From Rhizobium sp. RU20A (lineage in GTDB: Bacteria > Pseudomonadota > Alphaproteobacteria > Rhizobiales > Rhizobiaceae): DNA of 64,000 nt. Both the position numbers and the translations under genes were made by a program. Location of the stretch: positions 148,999-212,998 of the forward strand of contig NZ_FTMB01000007.1 in the NCBI RefSeq assembly GCF_900155885.1, given 5' to 3'. Below are positions 19,492 through 28,585 of the stretch, in pieces; the stretch's first letter is position 1, and every line of letters begins with the position of its first letter. The notes under the pieces are model-generated. The model saw nothing but the letters and a program-made list of their open reading frames with translations, did no database searches and was not told the origin of the DNA.

Positions 19492-22179
19492 ATGCACACG
19501 TCGCACCGCAAGCAGATCCGGTTCAGGCCGCCGCTCGATGAGGGAAAGATCGCGCGGCGTGCATTGCTGGAGACCTTGTCACAGACGCGACTGCGGCGCC
19601 TGAACCTCATCGTCGCGCCGGCCGGCTACGGCAAGACCTCGCTTGCGGCGCAGTGGTACGCGCATCTGGCGCAAGCGGGGCTGACGGTGCTGTGGGTCTC
19701 GCTCGATCCCGATGACAATGACCAGACGGGATTTCTTCTGGCGCTGATCGAAATGCTTGACGCGGTGACGACGGACGCGGCGGTGGAGTCCGATCGCGGA
19801 TCTCTGTCGGTCGCCACGATGCTTGCCGTTCTTGTGACCCGGCTGGAGCGCCTGCCCGGCCCTGTCGCTCTCTTCATCGACGATTACCACCTCGCGCAGA
19901 CCGATGCGAACGAGAGTGTGCTGGCGCGGCTTCTGGCCCGGCCCGAGCTTTCGCATATCAAATTCATCATCGTTTCGCGCAGTGCGCCGCATCTGCCACG
20001 GTCCGCTCTCAGACTTGTCGATGAATTCCGGCAGATCGGGGTCGCCGAGCTCGCCTTTTCCGATGGGGAGGCTGAGGCGCTGTTTGCGGGCAGCGGGGCG
20101 CGGCTCAACGGCGAGGACCTCATCGAACTCAACCGCCGCGCCGAAGGCTGGGCCGTGGCGCTGCAGATGATGCGGCTTCTGGTCGAGGACGATGGCGCCG
20201 ATGGCAGGTCCATTCTCGAAGCTTTCGACGGTCATAACGAGGACATGGGCCGCTACCTCGCCGAACAGGCCTTTTCCGGCCTGCCCGAAGCGCTGCGCCG
20301 CCTGCTCATGGAAACCGCCTGCCTGCCGGCCATCAGCCGGGATCTTGTCGCCGCCGTTTGCGACTTTGACACGGCAGACGCCTTCGGCATGCTGCGCGAT
20401 TCCGCGCTGCCCTTCGCCGTACTGGATCGTGACGGCCACTGGATGCGCTGCCATCCCGTGTTCAATGCCTATCTGCGCGAGGCGGCGGAACAGGCCGGGC
20501 GGCCGGCGCGCGAGCGGCTGGTTCGGGCCGCGCGCTGGTTCGAAAAGGAGGGCGATCTTCTTTCCGCCGTGGACCATGCCTTCCTTGCCGGCGCCGCCGC
20601 GCTGGCCGCCGAGATCATTGAGGCCGGCGGCGGCTGGCAGCGGGTCTACATGACGAAGCGTGGCGGGCCGGGCCTGTTTCGCCGGCTGGCAGACATGGCC
20701 GAAGAGGTCGATCTGCAGCGCTACCCGCTGACGACCCTCGGCCTTGCGGTCGTCAGCGCCAAGACCGGCCAGTTGGATGCGGCCGATCACTATATGGCAC
20801 TGGCACGCAAGACGCCTGATGTCGGGAATGAAGGGGTGGCCCAGGCGCTGCGCGTGATCGGTGTTCTCCTGGCGCTTTACACCGACCGCTGGGTGAGCGC
20901 CGCCGAACTTGCCGCGCTGGAGGCCGATCTCCTGCGGGAGGGCGGGTTGACGCTCGTGCATCGCGGTCTGTCGCTCAACATGCTCTCCTACAATTTCCTG
21001 ATCCGCTCCGACCTCGAGCGTGCCCAGCATTACGGGCGGCTCGCCATGCAGACCTTTCGCGACGGTGGGGCGGAATTCGGGGCAATCCACCTTTACCTTC
21101 ATGTCGGGCAGGCCGCATATTTCGACGGCGACGTGATCTCCGCACAGGAGTGTTATGACGCCCTCGCTGACGAGGCCGTGCGGCTCATGGGCCGGGGAAG
21201 CGACCTCGACGCCATGGCGAATGTTCTCAAGGCAGAGCTGCTGACCGCAAGGGGGAATATTCCGGCCGCGGAGGCGCTGCTGAACTGGGCCCTGCCCCAT
21301 GTGGAACGCCACGATGCCTGGCATGATCTCCTGGCGGCCGGCTTTACCGCCCAACAGCGCATGCTGCGGCTAAAAGGCGACATCATCGCTGCCCATGAGG
21401 CCATGGATCGTGCCCGCGCCGTCGCGCGCCGCCGGGGGTTCGACCGCCTGACGCGATTAATCGATGCCGAACGGGCAGGCCTGCTGCTTGTCACTGGTGA
21501 CCTTGAGGAGGCGGTGCGGTTTGCGGAAGCCAACGGGCTGGGGGCGCGGTTTGCCGGCGACGGACCAGCCAACGATCTTTCGATCCGCCTGCGGGGGGGT
21601 GTCCCGGCGCTCCTGTGGACGCGTATCCACCTTGAGACCGGCGATCTCCTGAAATCACGCGCGACCTTCACCCGGCTGATCACCCAGCAGAGGCAGAAGC
21701 CCCATGCGGTCCGTGCTATGGAACTTGATCTCGTCGATATCCGCCTCTCGCTGGCGGAGGGGCGGAGCGTGGCGGCGGCGGAGAGGCTCTGCGACCTGCT
21801 GCTGACGCAACCGCTGGCCGATTACCGTGCCCTGGTGACGCTGGAGGGCCAGGCTTTCATCGCAGGCTTGACAGCGCTGGCGCGCGATCACGATCTGCCG
21901 GACCTGATCCGCAAACGGCTGGACCTGGTGCTTGCCGATACCCTGGATGGCAGCGGCGCTGCGGGTACCGGTGCCCCGTCAGCCAGCGCACTGACGGATC
22001 GCGAAGAGGCGGTCATGCGCCTTCTCAGCGAAGGGCTCGCCAACAAGGAGATCGGCCGCCGGCTGTCGCTGAGCGACAACACGGTGAAGTTTCACCTGCG
22101 CAACATCTTCGCCAAGCTGAAAGTCACAACCCGCACCGCGGCGGTCAGCGCGGCGCGCCAGTCCGGCATCCTTGCCTGA
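19492..22179 (+). CDS. MalT-like ATP-dependent LuxR-family activator
   Basis: An 895-residue STAND-type regulator. The N-terminus has a P-loop NTPase (IVAPAGYGKTSLAAQW, about residues 41-56, with Walker B VALFIDDYHLAQ near 127), then a winged-helix/TPR-like alpha-helical middle. The C-terminus is a LuxR helix-turn-helix (LTDREEAVMRLLSEGLANKEIGRRL...NTVKFHLRNIFAKL, about 832-880). This MalT/LAL architecture binds ATP and an inducer, then multimerises on DNA. It lies 113 bases upstream of the hydantoinase-type operon on the same strand, so it probably controls it (inference). The inducer cannot be told from sequence. Confidence 0.88.
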   Translation: MHTSHRKQIRFRPPLDEGKIARRALLETLSQTRLRRLNLIVAPAGYGKTSLAAQWYAHLAQAGLTVLWVSLDPDDNDQTGFLLALIEMLDAVTTDAAVESDRGSLSVATMLAVLVTRLERLPGPVALFIDDYHLAQTDANESVLARLLARPELSHIKFIIVSRSAPHLPRSALRLVDEFRQIGVAELAFSDGEAEALFAGSGARLNGEDLIELNRRAEGWAVALQMMRLLVEDDGADGRSILEAFDGHNEDMGRYLAEQAFSGLPEALRRLLMETACLPAISRDLVAAVCDFDTADAFGMLRDSALPFAVLDRDGHWMRCHPVFNAYLREAAEQAGRPARERLVRAARWFEKEGDLLSAVDHAFLAGAAALAAEIIEAGGGWQRVYMTKRGGPGLFRRLADMAEEVDLQRYPLTTLGLAVVSAKTGQLDAADHYMALARKTPDVGNEGVAQALRVIGVLLALYTDRWVSAAELAALEADLLREGGLTLVHRGLSLNMLSYNFLIRSDLERAQHYGRLAMQTFRDGGAEFGAIHLYLHVGQAAYFDGDVISAQECYDALADEAVRLMGRGSDLDAMANVLKAELLTARGNIPAAEALLNWALPHVERHDAWHDLLAAGFTAQQRMLRLKGDIIAAHEAMDRARAVARRRGFDRLTRLIDAERAGLLLVTGDLEEAVRFAEANGLGARFAGDGPANDLSIRLRGGVPALLWTRIHLETGDLLKSRATFTRLITQQRQKPHAVRAMELDLVDIRLSLAEGRSVAAAERLCDLLLTQPLADYRALVTLEGQAFIAGLTALARDHDLPDLIRKRLDLVLADTLDGSGAAGTGAPSASALTDREEAVMRLLSEGLANKEIGRRLSLSDNTVKFHLRNIFAKLKVTTRTAAVSAARQSGILA

Positions 22180-22184
22180 GGAGA

Positions 22185-22206
22185 GACCTACCCGATCGGG
22201 TAGGTC
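22185..22206. promoter_or_regulatory. Perfect 22-base palindrome between regulator and hydantoinase operon
   Basis: GACCTACCCGATCGGGTAGG followed by TC is a perfect 11+11 palindrome six bases after the LuxR-type gene. It could be a terminator stem lacking a T-run or an operator for the following operon. A second small stem (CCCC...GGGG) lies at 22270-22286, just before the next start. Confidence 0.4.
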
Positions 22207-22292
22207 ATGGGACGCCCCATCCCACCCATCTGGTCAGCTTCACCCCCCACCGATCTCGCCGCATAGTGCCCCTATAAAAAGAGGGGTAATGC

Positions 22293-23981
22293 ATGCTGTC
22301 CGGTACCCGCACCGTCGATCCCGTCACGCAGGAGATCATTGAAGGCAAGCTGATGGCGACCGTCGATGAGATGGGTCTCGTCATGGCGCGTACCAGCATG
22401 AGCCCGGTCATCTACGAAATTCTCGACTTTGCCTGCGGCCTGCTGACGGCAGAGGGCGAGCTCGTGGCGCAGATGAACGGCATCACGCTGTTTACCGGCA
22501 CCTTCGGTTTTCAGGTCCGCGCGCTGATCGACCGCTTCGGGCCGCGCCTCGTCGAGGGCGACATACTCCTGTCCAACGATCCTTATGCCGGCGGCACGCA
22601 TTCGTGCGACTTCGCGATCGTCAAGCCGATCTTCGTTAACGGACGGATCGTCGCTTATGCCATCAACGTGGCCCACTATCTCGATGTCGGCGGCTCCGTT
22701 CCGGGCAGCCTCGCGCCGAACGCGACCTCCGTCTTTCAGGAAGGGCTGCGGCTGGCGGGCGTGAGGGTCGTCAGGGCCGGCGCCTTTGACGACGACATCC
22801 TGCATATCATCGCCGAAAACGTCCGCATGCCGGAGATCGCGCTGGGCGACCTCAATGCGCAGATCGCCACCGTCCGCGTCGCGGACCGGCGCGTCGGCGA
22901 GCTTGCGGCGAAATACGGGGCGCAAACGGTTCTGGCGGCCTTCGCGAACTTGCTCGACGCCAGCGAAAAGCAGGCCCGCGCGGCCATCGCTGCCCTGCCC
23001 GACGGGCGATATGAAGCCAGCGACATCATCGACGGCGACGGGGTGAGCGACGATCCGATCGCCATCCAGGTGGCCGTCACCATCGAGGGCGACCGGCTGG
23101 TCGCCGACTTCACCGGCTGCCCGCCCACGGTCGCCGGGCCGATCAACTGCGCGCGCGGCGCACTGCAATCGGCCGTCAAGACGATCGTCAAGGCGCTTGT
23201 CGGCCCACAGGCGCCCTCCAACGAAGGCTGGTTCCGGCCGCTGACGGTGATCTGCCCACCCGGCACGATCTTCACCGCCGAAAAGCCCTCGCCGACCGGC
23301 TGGTATTACGAAGGCTCGGTGCATGCCTCCGAACTCATGTGGAAAGCGCTGGCGCCGCTGAAGCCGGAGCGCTTTTCGGCCGGCTCCTATTCCAGCCTCT
23401 GCGTGGTCTATATCGCCGGCAAGGATGCGCATGGCGAACCCTTCATTCACATCGAGCCGCAGCATGGCGGCTGGGGCGCGACCCCGACGCAGGATGGCGC
23501 GGGCGCGATCATCGCGTTGACGGATGGCGACACTTATAATTATTCCGTCGAGGTGATCGAGGCGCGCTTTCCGCTGCGCGTGCGCCGCTACGGCTTCAAT
23601 GTGGAGGGTGGCGTCGGGGCCGGCCGGCGGCGTGGCGGCTATGGCGTCCTTCGCGAATACGAAATCCTTGGCGCGGACACCACGGCCTATGGCAGTTTCG
23701 GCCGCACGAAGGTCGCCCCCTGGGGCATGGATGGCGGCAGCGAAGGTACGGTCAACGTGCTGGAAATCGCCCGCGCCGGCGGAGCGGTCGAACGTCATGG
23801 CCGGATCGCGCATCTCGATCTCGTGAGCGGCGATGTCGTGCGCATCGTCAGCGGCGGCGGCGGTGGCTGGGGCGACCCGAAGCAGCGCGAGCCGGCACGC
23901 ATTGCCGAGGATATTCGCAACGGGTTCCTGACGGAGGCCCGCGCCAGGGAGGTTTACGGCACAGCAGGAGACGCCGCATGA
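22293..23981 (+). CDS. hyuB: Hydantoinase B / oxoprolinase-family protein (HyuB)
   Basis: A 562-residue HyuB-family protein, the partner subunit of ATP-dependent N-methylhydantoinases, 5-oxoprolinases and acetone carboxylases. Family segments: VTQEIIEGKLMATVDEMG at the N-terminus, FACGLLTAEGELVAQ, NDPYAGGTHSCDFAIVKPIF, HYLDVGGSVPGS and the C-terminal GGGGGWGDPKQREP. The ATG at 22293 follows AGAGGGG. The stop overlaps the HyuA start by four bases. The substrate is unknown. The attached PotABCD-type importer suggests an imported cyclic amide or amino-acid derivative (inference). Confidence 0.88.
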   Translation: MLSGTRTVDPVTQEIIEGKLMATVDEMGLVMARTSMSPVIYEILDFACGLLTAEGELVAQMNGITLFTGTFGFQVRALIDRFGPRLVEGDILLSNDPYAGGTHSCDFAIVKPIFVNGRIVAYAINVAHYLDVGGSVPGSLAPNATSVFQEGLRLAGVRVVRAGAFDDDILHIIAENVRMPEIALGDLNAQIATVRVADRRVGELAAKYGAQTVLAAFANLLDASEKQARAAIAALPDGRYEASDIIDGDGVSDDPIAIQVAVTIEGDRLVADFTGCPPTVAGPINCARGALQSAVKTIVKALVGPQAPSNEGWFRPLTVICPPGTIFTAEKPSPTGWYYEGSVHASELMWKALAPLKPERFSAGSYSSLCVVYIAGKDAHGEPFIHIEPQHGGWGATPTQDGAGAIIALTDGDTYNYSVEVIEARFPLRVRRYGFNVEGGVGAGRRRGGYGVLREYEILGADTTAYGSFGRTKVAPWGMDGGSEGTVNVLEIARAGGAVERHGRIAHLDLVSGDVVRIVSGGGGGWGDPKQREPARIAEDIRNGFLTEARAREVYGTAGDAA

Positions 23982-26053
23982 TCAGACTCGCAACCGATGT
24001 CGGCGGCACTTTTACCGATCTTGTCGGCTATGACGAACGCAATGGCGCGCTCTTTACCGCCAAAAGCCTGACGACGGTCCACGACCAGTCGGAAGGCGTG
24101 CTGAACGCCATCGCCGCCTCGGAAGCGGCCGATGGCCTCGCCACGCGCAATGTGACCTTCTTCGCCCATGGCGGGACCACGGTCATCAATGCGATCACCG
24201 AGCGCAAGGGCGTTCGCACCGCCCTTATCACCACGGCCGGCTTCCGCGACGTCTTGGAGATCGGTCGCGGCAACCGGCCGGACCTCTACAATCTGCAATT
24301 CCACAGCCCCGAACCCTTCGTGCCGCGCCGTCTGCGCTTCGAGGTGCGCGAGCGCCTGACTGCGGCCGGCGAGGTGGTCACCCCGCTTCACGAAGAGGAT
24401 GTCGCCGCCATCATCGCCGCTTGCAAGGCCGAGAAGATCGAGGCCGTCGCCATTCTCTTCCTGCATGCCTATGCCAATCCCGCCCATGAAGAGCGCTGCG
24501 CCCGGCTGGTCGCCGAAGCGCTGCCGGAGGCGACCGTCTGCGCCAGCCATGAGGTCTCGCGGCAATGGCGGGAATATGAGCGGTCCAACACGGTCGTCCT
24601 CAATGCCTATGTGCAGCCGATCATCCGCCGCTACTTCGAGCGGTTGGAGGCGGCGCTGGCCCGGCGTGATCTGACCTGCCCCTATTACGCCATGCAGTCG
24701 AATGGCGGCATCTCCACCTTCGATCAGGCGACCGCCAGCCCGCTGACACTGGTCGAATCCGGCCCGGCCGGCGGCGTGGCGGGCGCGGCGCGCATCGGTC
24801 TTGCCCTCGGCGAGGGCGAAGTGCTGCATCTCGATGTCGGCGGCACGACGGCGAAATGCTCGCTGATCCACGACGGCCGGCCGACGCTCAACGTCGAATA
24901 CAAGCTGGAACACTCCCGCATCGCGCCGGGCTATCCGGTTCAGGTCCCGGTCGTGGATATCGTGGAGATCGGTTCGGGCGGCGGGTCGATCGCCTGGATG
25001 GACGAGCGCGGCGCGCTGCGCGTCGGTCCGCAGAGCGCCGGCTCAACGCCGGGCCCCGCGTGCTACGGCCGCGGCGGTACGCAGCCGACGATCACCGATG
25101 CGCTGCTGACGCTCGGCATCTTCGATCCGAAGAGCTTTGCTGGCGGCTCCATGCAGCTCGACAAAGAAAAGGCCGCCGCCGCCATCCGCACGGTCGGCGA
25201 CCGTCTCGGGATGAGCGTCGAGGATGCCGCCCTCGCCATCGTCGAAATCGCCCATGCCAGCATGATCAACGCGCTGAAGCTCGTGACCGTGCAGCGCGGC
25301 CACGATCCGCGCGACGCCGTCTTCGTCATCAGCGGCGGCGCGGGGCCGGCGCTTGCCGCCCGGCTCGGGCGCGAACTCTCGGTCAAGGCGACCATCGTTC
25401 CCCCGCATTCCGGCATCTTCTCCGCCTGGGGCATGCTGGCTGCCGAGCCGCGTGCCGACTTCCGCGCCACCTGGTTTTCCGCCCTCTCGCCTACCGCCCT
25501 CCCCGAGGCGCAGCGCCGTTTTGCGACCCTCGGACGGCAGGCCGTCGCCTATTTCGGCAAGGGCGATGCGGCGCCGATCCGCCTGACCCATCGGCTGGAA
25601 GCGCGCTATCGCGGGCAGGAACACGGGGTCGTGGCCGATTTCGAACCGGCCGATACGGTCGAGACCTTCTCGGAACGGTTCCATGCCGCCCACGAGAAGG
25701 CCTACACCTTCCGCCTGCCCTCCGCCGCCATCGAGATCACGACGCTGCATCTCGAAGCCGTTCTGAACGGCCCTGTCATTACGCTGCCGGCGCTCGACCG
25801 GGATGGAAAGTCCCTCGAAGCCGCACAAAAGGGCCAGCGCACCGTCTATTTCGGGTCACAGATCGGCTGGCGCGACTGCCCGGTCTATGAGCGCGACCGT
25901 CTGCCGCTCGAGGAGGAAATAGCCGGCCCCGCCCTTGTCGAAGAACCGACCACGACGAGCCTCGTCCAGATCGGACAGACCATGACGGTGACAGCCGAAG
26001 GCATCATGGTTCTGCGCGATACGCCCGCCGCCACCGGACAGGAGGGCCGCTGA
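23978..26053 (+). CDS. hyuA: Hydantoinase A / oxoprolinase-family ATPase subunit (HyuA)
   Basis: A 691-residue HyuA-family protein with an actin-like ATPase fold. Seen: the N-terminal phosphate loop LATDVGGTFTDLVGYDE (residues 4-20), HGGTTVINAITERKG, TAGFRDVLEIGRGNRPDLYNL (split across the family), QSNGGISTFDQATASPLTLVESGPAGGV and HLDVGGTTAKCSLIHDG. It acts with HyuB in ATP-driven hydrolysis of a ring amide. The start overlaps hyuB (ATGA) and the ATPase gene of the importer begins one base after the stop. This tight packing shows that import and hydrolysis are expressed together. Confidence 0.9.
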   Translation: MIRLATDVGGTFTDLVGYDERNGALFTAKSLTTVHDQSEGVLNAIAASEAADGLATRNVTFFAHGGTTVINAITERKGVRTALITTAGFRDVLEIGRGNRPDLYNLQFHSPEPFVPRRLRFEVRERLTAAGEVVTPLHEEDVAAIIAACKAEKIEAVAILFLHAYANPAHEERCARLVAEALPEATVCASHEVSRQWREYERSNTVVLNAYVQPIIRRYFERLEAALARRDLTCPYYAMQSNGGISTFDQATASPLTLVESGPAGGVAGAARIGLALGEGEVLHLDVGGTTAKCSLIHDGRPTLNVEYKLEHSRIAPGYPVQVPVVDIVEIGSGGGSIAWMDERGALRVGPQSAGSTPGPACYGRGGTQPTITDALLTLGIFDPKSFAGGSMQLDKEKAAAAIRTVGDRLGMSVEDAALAIVEIAHASMINALKLVTVQRGHDPRDAVFVISGGAGPALAARLGRELSVKATIVPPHSGIFSAWGMLAAEPRADFRATWFSALSPTALPEAQRRFATLGRQAVAYFGKGDAAPIRLTHRLEARYRGQEHGVVADFEPADTVETFSERFHAAHEKAYTFRLPSAAIEITTLHLEAVLNGPVITLPALDRDGKSLEAAQKGQRTVYFGSQIGWRDCPVYERDRLPLEEEIAGPALVEEPTTTSLVQIGQTMTVTAEGIMVLRDTPAATGQEGR

Positions 26054-26054
26054 C

Positions 26055-27143
26055 ATGGCGATCGCCATCGACATCAAAGGCGTCACGCGCATGTTCGGGC
26101 CCGTCGCCGGTCTTGGCGGCATCGATCTTTCCATCGCCGCCGGCGAATTTTTCACGCTGCTCGGCTCGTCCGGGTGCGGCAAGAGCACGCTGTTGAAGCT
26201 CATCGGCGGCTTTGACCGGCCCACCACGGGCGATATCGCCTTTGACGGCAAGAGCGTGCTCGACGTGCCCGCCAACCGCCGTCCCGTCAACACGGTCTTC
26301 CAGAACCTTGCCCTGTTTCCGCATATGACGGTGGCCGAGAATATCGGCTATGGCCTCAAACTGCGTGGCCTCAGCGGTGCGGTTCTCACGAAGAAGGTCG
26401 AGGATGCCCTCGATCTCGTCGAACTCGGCGGCTTCGGCCCGCGAAAGATCGGCATGATGTCCGGCGGCCAGCGCCAGCGCGTTGCGCTTGCCCGTGCGCT
26501 CGTGATGGAGCCAGGCATCCTGCTCCTCGACGAGCCGTTGACCGGTCTTGACGAACGGCTGCGCCAGCAGATGCGCGACGAATTCGGTCGACTGCACAAA
26601 CGGACCGGCACGACCTTCATTCTCGTCACGCACAACCAGGACGAGGCCTTGAGCCTTTCGGACCGCATGGCCGTGATGCATCGCGGGCGGATCGAACAGG
26701 TCGATGCACCCGCCCGCTTCTTCGAGCGGCCTGCCAATGCCTTCGTTGCCCGCTTCATCGGTATCGAAACGCTGCTGAAGCCCGAGCGGATCGAAACGGC
26801 GGCGGCGGGTTCCCTCGCCATCGTCGCCGGCCAGCCGGTTCCGCTCGCCGGCATCGTTCCGGCCGGCGGCGCTGACCTCGTGGTCGCCCTTCGTCCGGAC
26901 CGGCTCTCCGTCAGCGTGCCCGACGGGCCGGGGGATCTGACGCTGACGCTGCGGGACGTGACCTTCCGCGGCCTGACCACGGATCTCAGGCTCGGCTTCG
27001 CCGACGGGCAGGAGGTCGTGCTTTCCGTGCCGAGCGACGCACCGGCTGCCCGAAGTGCCGTGGGCAGCACCGTATCGCTCGCGCTGGCCGAGGGCGCGGC
27101 CATGGCAATTCCGAATTCGACCATACCGACCGCGGTCGCATAA
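26055..27143 (+). CDS. ABC importer ATPase (PotA type)
   Basis: A 362-residue ATPase for the PotABCD-like importer. It shows Walker A GSSGCGKST (about residue 38), Q-loop TVFQNLALFPHMTV, signature [16 protein letters not shown], Walker B ILLLDEPLTGLDERLR, and H-loop LVTHNQDEALSLSDR. A C-terminal TOBE domain (VVALRPDRLSVSV) follows. Order in the operon is HyuB, HyuA, ATPase, binding protein, two permeases. The class handles polyamines, 2-aminoethylphosphonate, opines and other nitrogen compounds, so the substrate remains open. Confidence 0.92.
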   Translation: MAIAIDIKGVTRMFGPVAGLGGIDLSIAAGEFFTLLGSSGCGKSTLLKLIGGFDRPTTGDIAFDGKSVLDVPANRRPVNTVFQNLALFPHMTVAENIGYGLKLRGLSGAVLTKKVEDALDLVELGGFGPRKIGMMSGGQRQRVALARALVMEPGILLLDEPLTGLDERLRQQMRDEFGRLHKRTGTTFILVTHNQDEALSLSDRMAVMHRGRIEQVDAPARFFERPANAFVARFIGIETLLKPERIETAAAGSLAIVAGQPVPLAGIVPAGGADLVVALRPDRLSVSVPDGPGDLTLTLRDVTFRGLTTDLRLGFADGQEVVLSVPSDAPAARSAVGSTVSLALAEGAAMAIPNSTIPTAVA

Positions 27144-27172
27144 CGCGGCGGATCAAAAAGGGGAATGAAACC

Positions 27173-28357
27173 ATGCAACGACAGCAGACATCGAACCCTC
27201 TCTCCAGCAATGCAAGCCGCCGCGACATGCTCAAGCTCATGGGGCTTGGCGGGGTGGGGCTTGGCGGCGCGGCACTCGGCCTCGGAAGCCTCGGCTTCGG
27301 CGGCCGGGCCATGGCACAGGAGATGTCCGTCGCCTTCTGGGCGACGGCGACGCTCGACATCGCCGACAAGTGGCAGACATTCGCCGAACTGACGGGCGTC
27401 ACGCCCGAGTTCACCGACAACGGCAATGATATCGGCCCGGTCGTTGCGCGTCTGGCCGCCGGCAATGCCAACGATCTTTTCGACGTCGGCGGCTTCCAGG
27501 GCGGCGCGGAAAAGGAACTGGCCCGGCAGGGTCACATCGCCGCCTGGGACCTTTCCAAGATCCCGAACTATGCCAGCGTCTGGCAGTGGGCGAAGGACAT
27601 TCCCTATTTGCAGCTCGACGGCAAACAGATCGGCATTCCCACCGTCGTGAATGCCGACTCCATCATCTACCGCCCCGACAAGCTCGGCAAGGTCGACAGC
27701 TACGGCGTCATCTTCGATCCCAAGCTCAAGGGCCGCGTCGCCATGGAGGATGCGTGGATCAACAGCGCGATCTTCACGGCCATGTATCTGAAGGAAGCCG
27801 AGAACCAGCCGATCAAGGATCCCGGCAACCTCAGCGAGTCCGAACTCGGCCTCGTCATGGAATTCCTCATCAAGCACAAGACGGACGGCCAGTTCCGCAC
27901 CTTCTGGAACGGCTGGGAACAGGGCGTGCAGCTCGTTGCCAACGAAGAAGTGGACGCCATGACCGGCTGGGAGCCGATCGTCTATGAGGGCCGCAAGCGC
28001 GGGCTTCAGGTCGAATACGCCGCCCCTGTGGAAGGCTATGAGGGCTGGGGCAACAATACGGTGCTCCTGAAGGGCGCGGTCGATCGCGGCACGTCCGATG
28101 CGGCCCACGCTTTCGTCAACGGGCTGCTCGGCGGCTTCTACGGCTGCGAACTGGGCGCCACGCGCGGCTACATGGTCCCGACCGACAAGAACCTCGAATA
28201 CGCCAAGGCCCATCCCGACGAATACAAGGCGGACGAGGTCGAAAAGCTCGCAAGTCACGTGCAGGCCAAGTTTGCCGGCAAGGTGTACTGGCAGAACACC
28301 CGGCCGGACAATTTCCAGCTCTATGAGGAATGGTGGCAGAAGCTGCGCAATGCCTGA
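27173..28357 (+). CDS. ABC importer binding protein (PotD/family 1-like), Tat signal
   Basis: A 394-residue periplasmic binding protein. The N-terminus carries a twin-arginine signal (NASRRDMLKLMGLGGVGLGG), ending about residue 46 at RAMAQ, so it is exported folded. The mature domain has PotD-like segments such as FDVGGFQGGAEKEL, GIPTVVNADSIIYRPDKLG, EVDAMTGWEPIVYEG and PDNFQLYEEWWQKL. The ATG has AAAAGGGGAATG just upstream. Two long palindromes separate it from the permease genes, which may let the binding protein be made in excess (inference). Confidence 0.88.
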   Translation: MQRQQTSNPLSSNASRRDMLKLMGLGGVGLGGAALGLGSLGFGGRAMAQEMSVAFWATATLDIADKWQTFAELTGVTPEFTDNGNDIGPVVARLAAGNANDLFDVGGFQGGAEKELARQGHIAAWDLSKIPNYASVWQWAKDIPYLQLDGKQIGIPTVVNADSIIYRPDKLGKVDSYGVIFDPKLKGRVAMEDAWINSAIFTAMYLKEAENQPIKDPGNLSESELGLVMEFLIKHKTDGQFRTFWNGWEQGVQLVANEEVDAMTGWEPIVYEGRKRGLQVEYAAPVEGYEGWGNNTVLLKGAVDRGTSDAAHAFVNGLLGGFYGCELGATRGYMVPTDKNLEYAKAHPDEYKADEVEKLASHVQAKFAGKVYWQNTRPDNFQLYEEWWQKLRNA

Positions 28358-28400
28358 ATGAACGACAGCGGGCGGCGGTTTCCGTCGCCCGCCAAGCCAC

Positions 28401-28478
28401 CTAGTGGTCTGATTTTGACATTTGCTACCGTCCGCGGCGCCCTTGAGAGCAAATGTCAAAATCTCAAAAGACCACTAG
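28401..28478. repeat. Palindromic element 1 (CTAGTGG...CCACTAG)
   Basis: A 78-base inverted repeat: CTAGTGGTCT...TTTTGACATTTGCT on the left, and AGCAAATGTCAAAA...AGACCACTAG on the right, around a loop of about 21 GC-rich bases. The outer 10 bases and the inner 14 bases are perfect arms. It lies 44 bases past the binding-protein stop. Confidence 0.85.
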
Positions 28479-28491
28479 CAACTATTTGATT

Positions 28492-28570
28492 CTAGTGGAA
28501 TTTTTGAATTTGACATTTGATCCGCGAGTTCGCTGCAGTTGGGTATCAAATGTCAAATTCATTCCACTAG
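28492..28570. repeat. Palindromic element 2 (CTAGTGGAA...TTCCACTAG)
   Basis: A second 79-base inverted repeat, 13 bases after the first. It has the same plan: CTAGTGGAAT...GAATTTGACATTTGAT on the left and ATCAAATGTCAAATTC...ATTCCACTAG on the right. It shares the CTAGTGG ends and the TTGACATTTG core with element 1 but differs in the arms between. It ends 15 bases before the permease ATG. These are probably members of one mobile or REP-like palindrome family. Confidence 0.85.
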
Positions 28571-28585
28571 CACGGGACACCTGCC

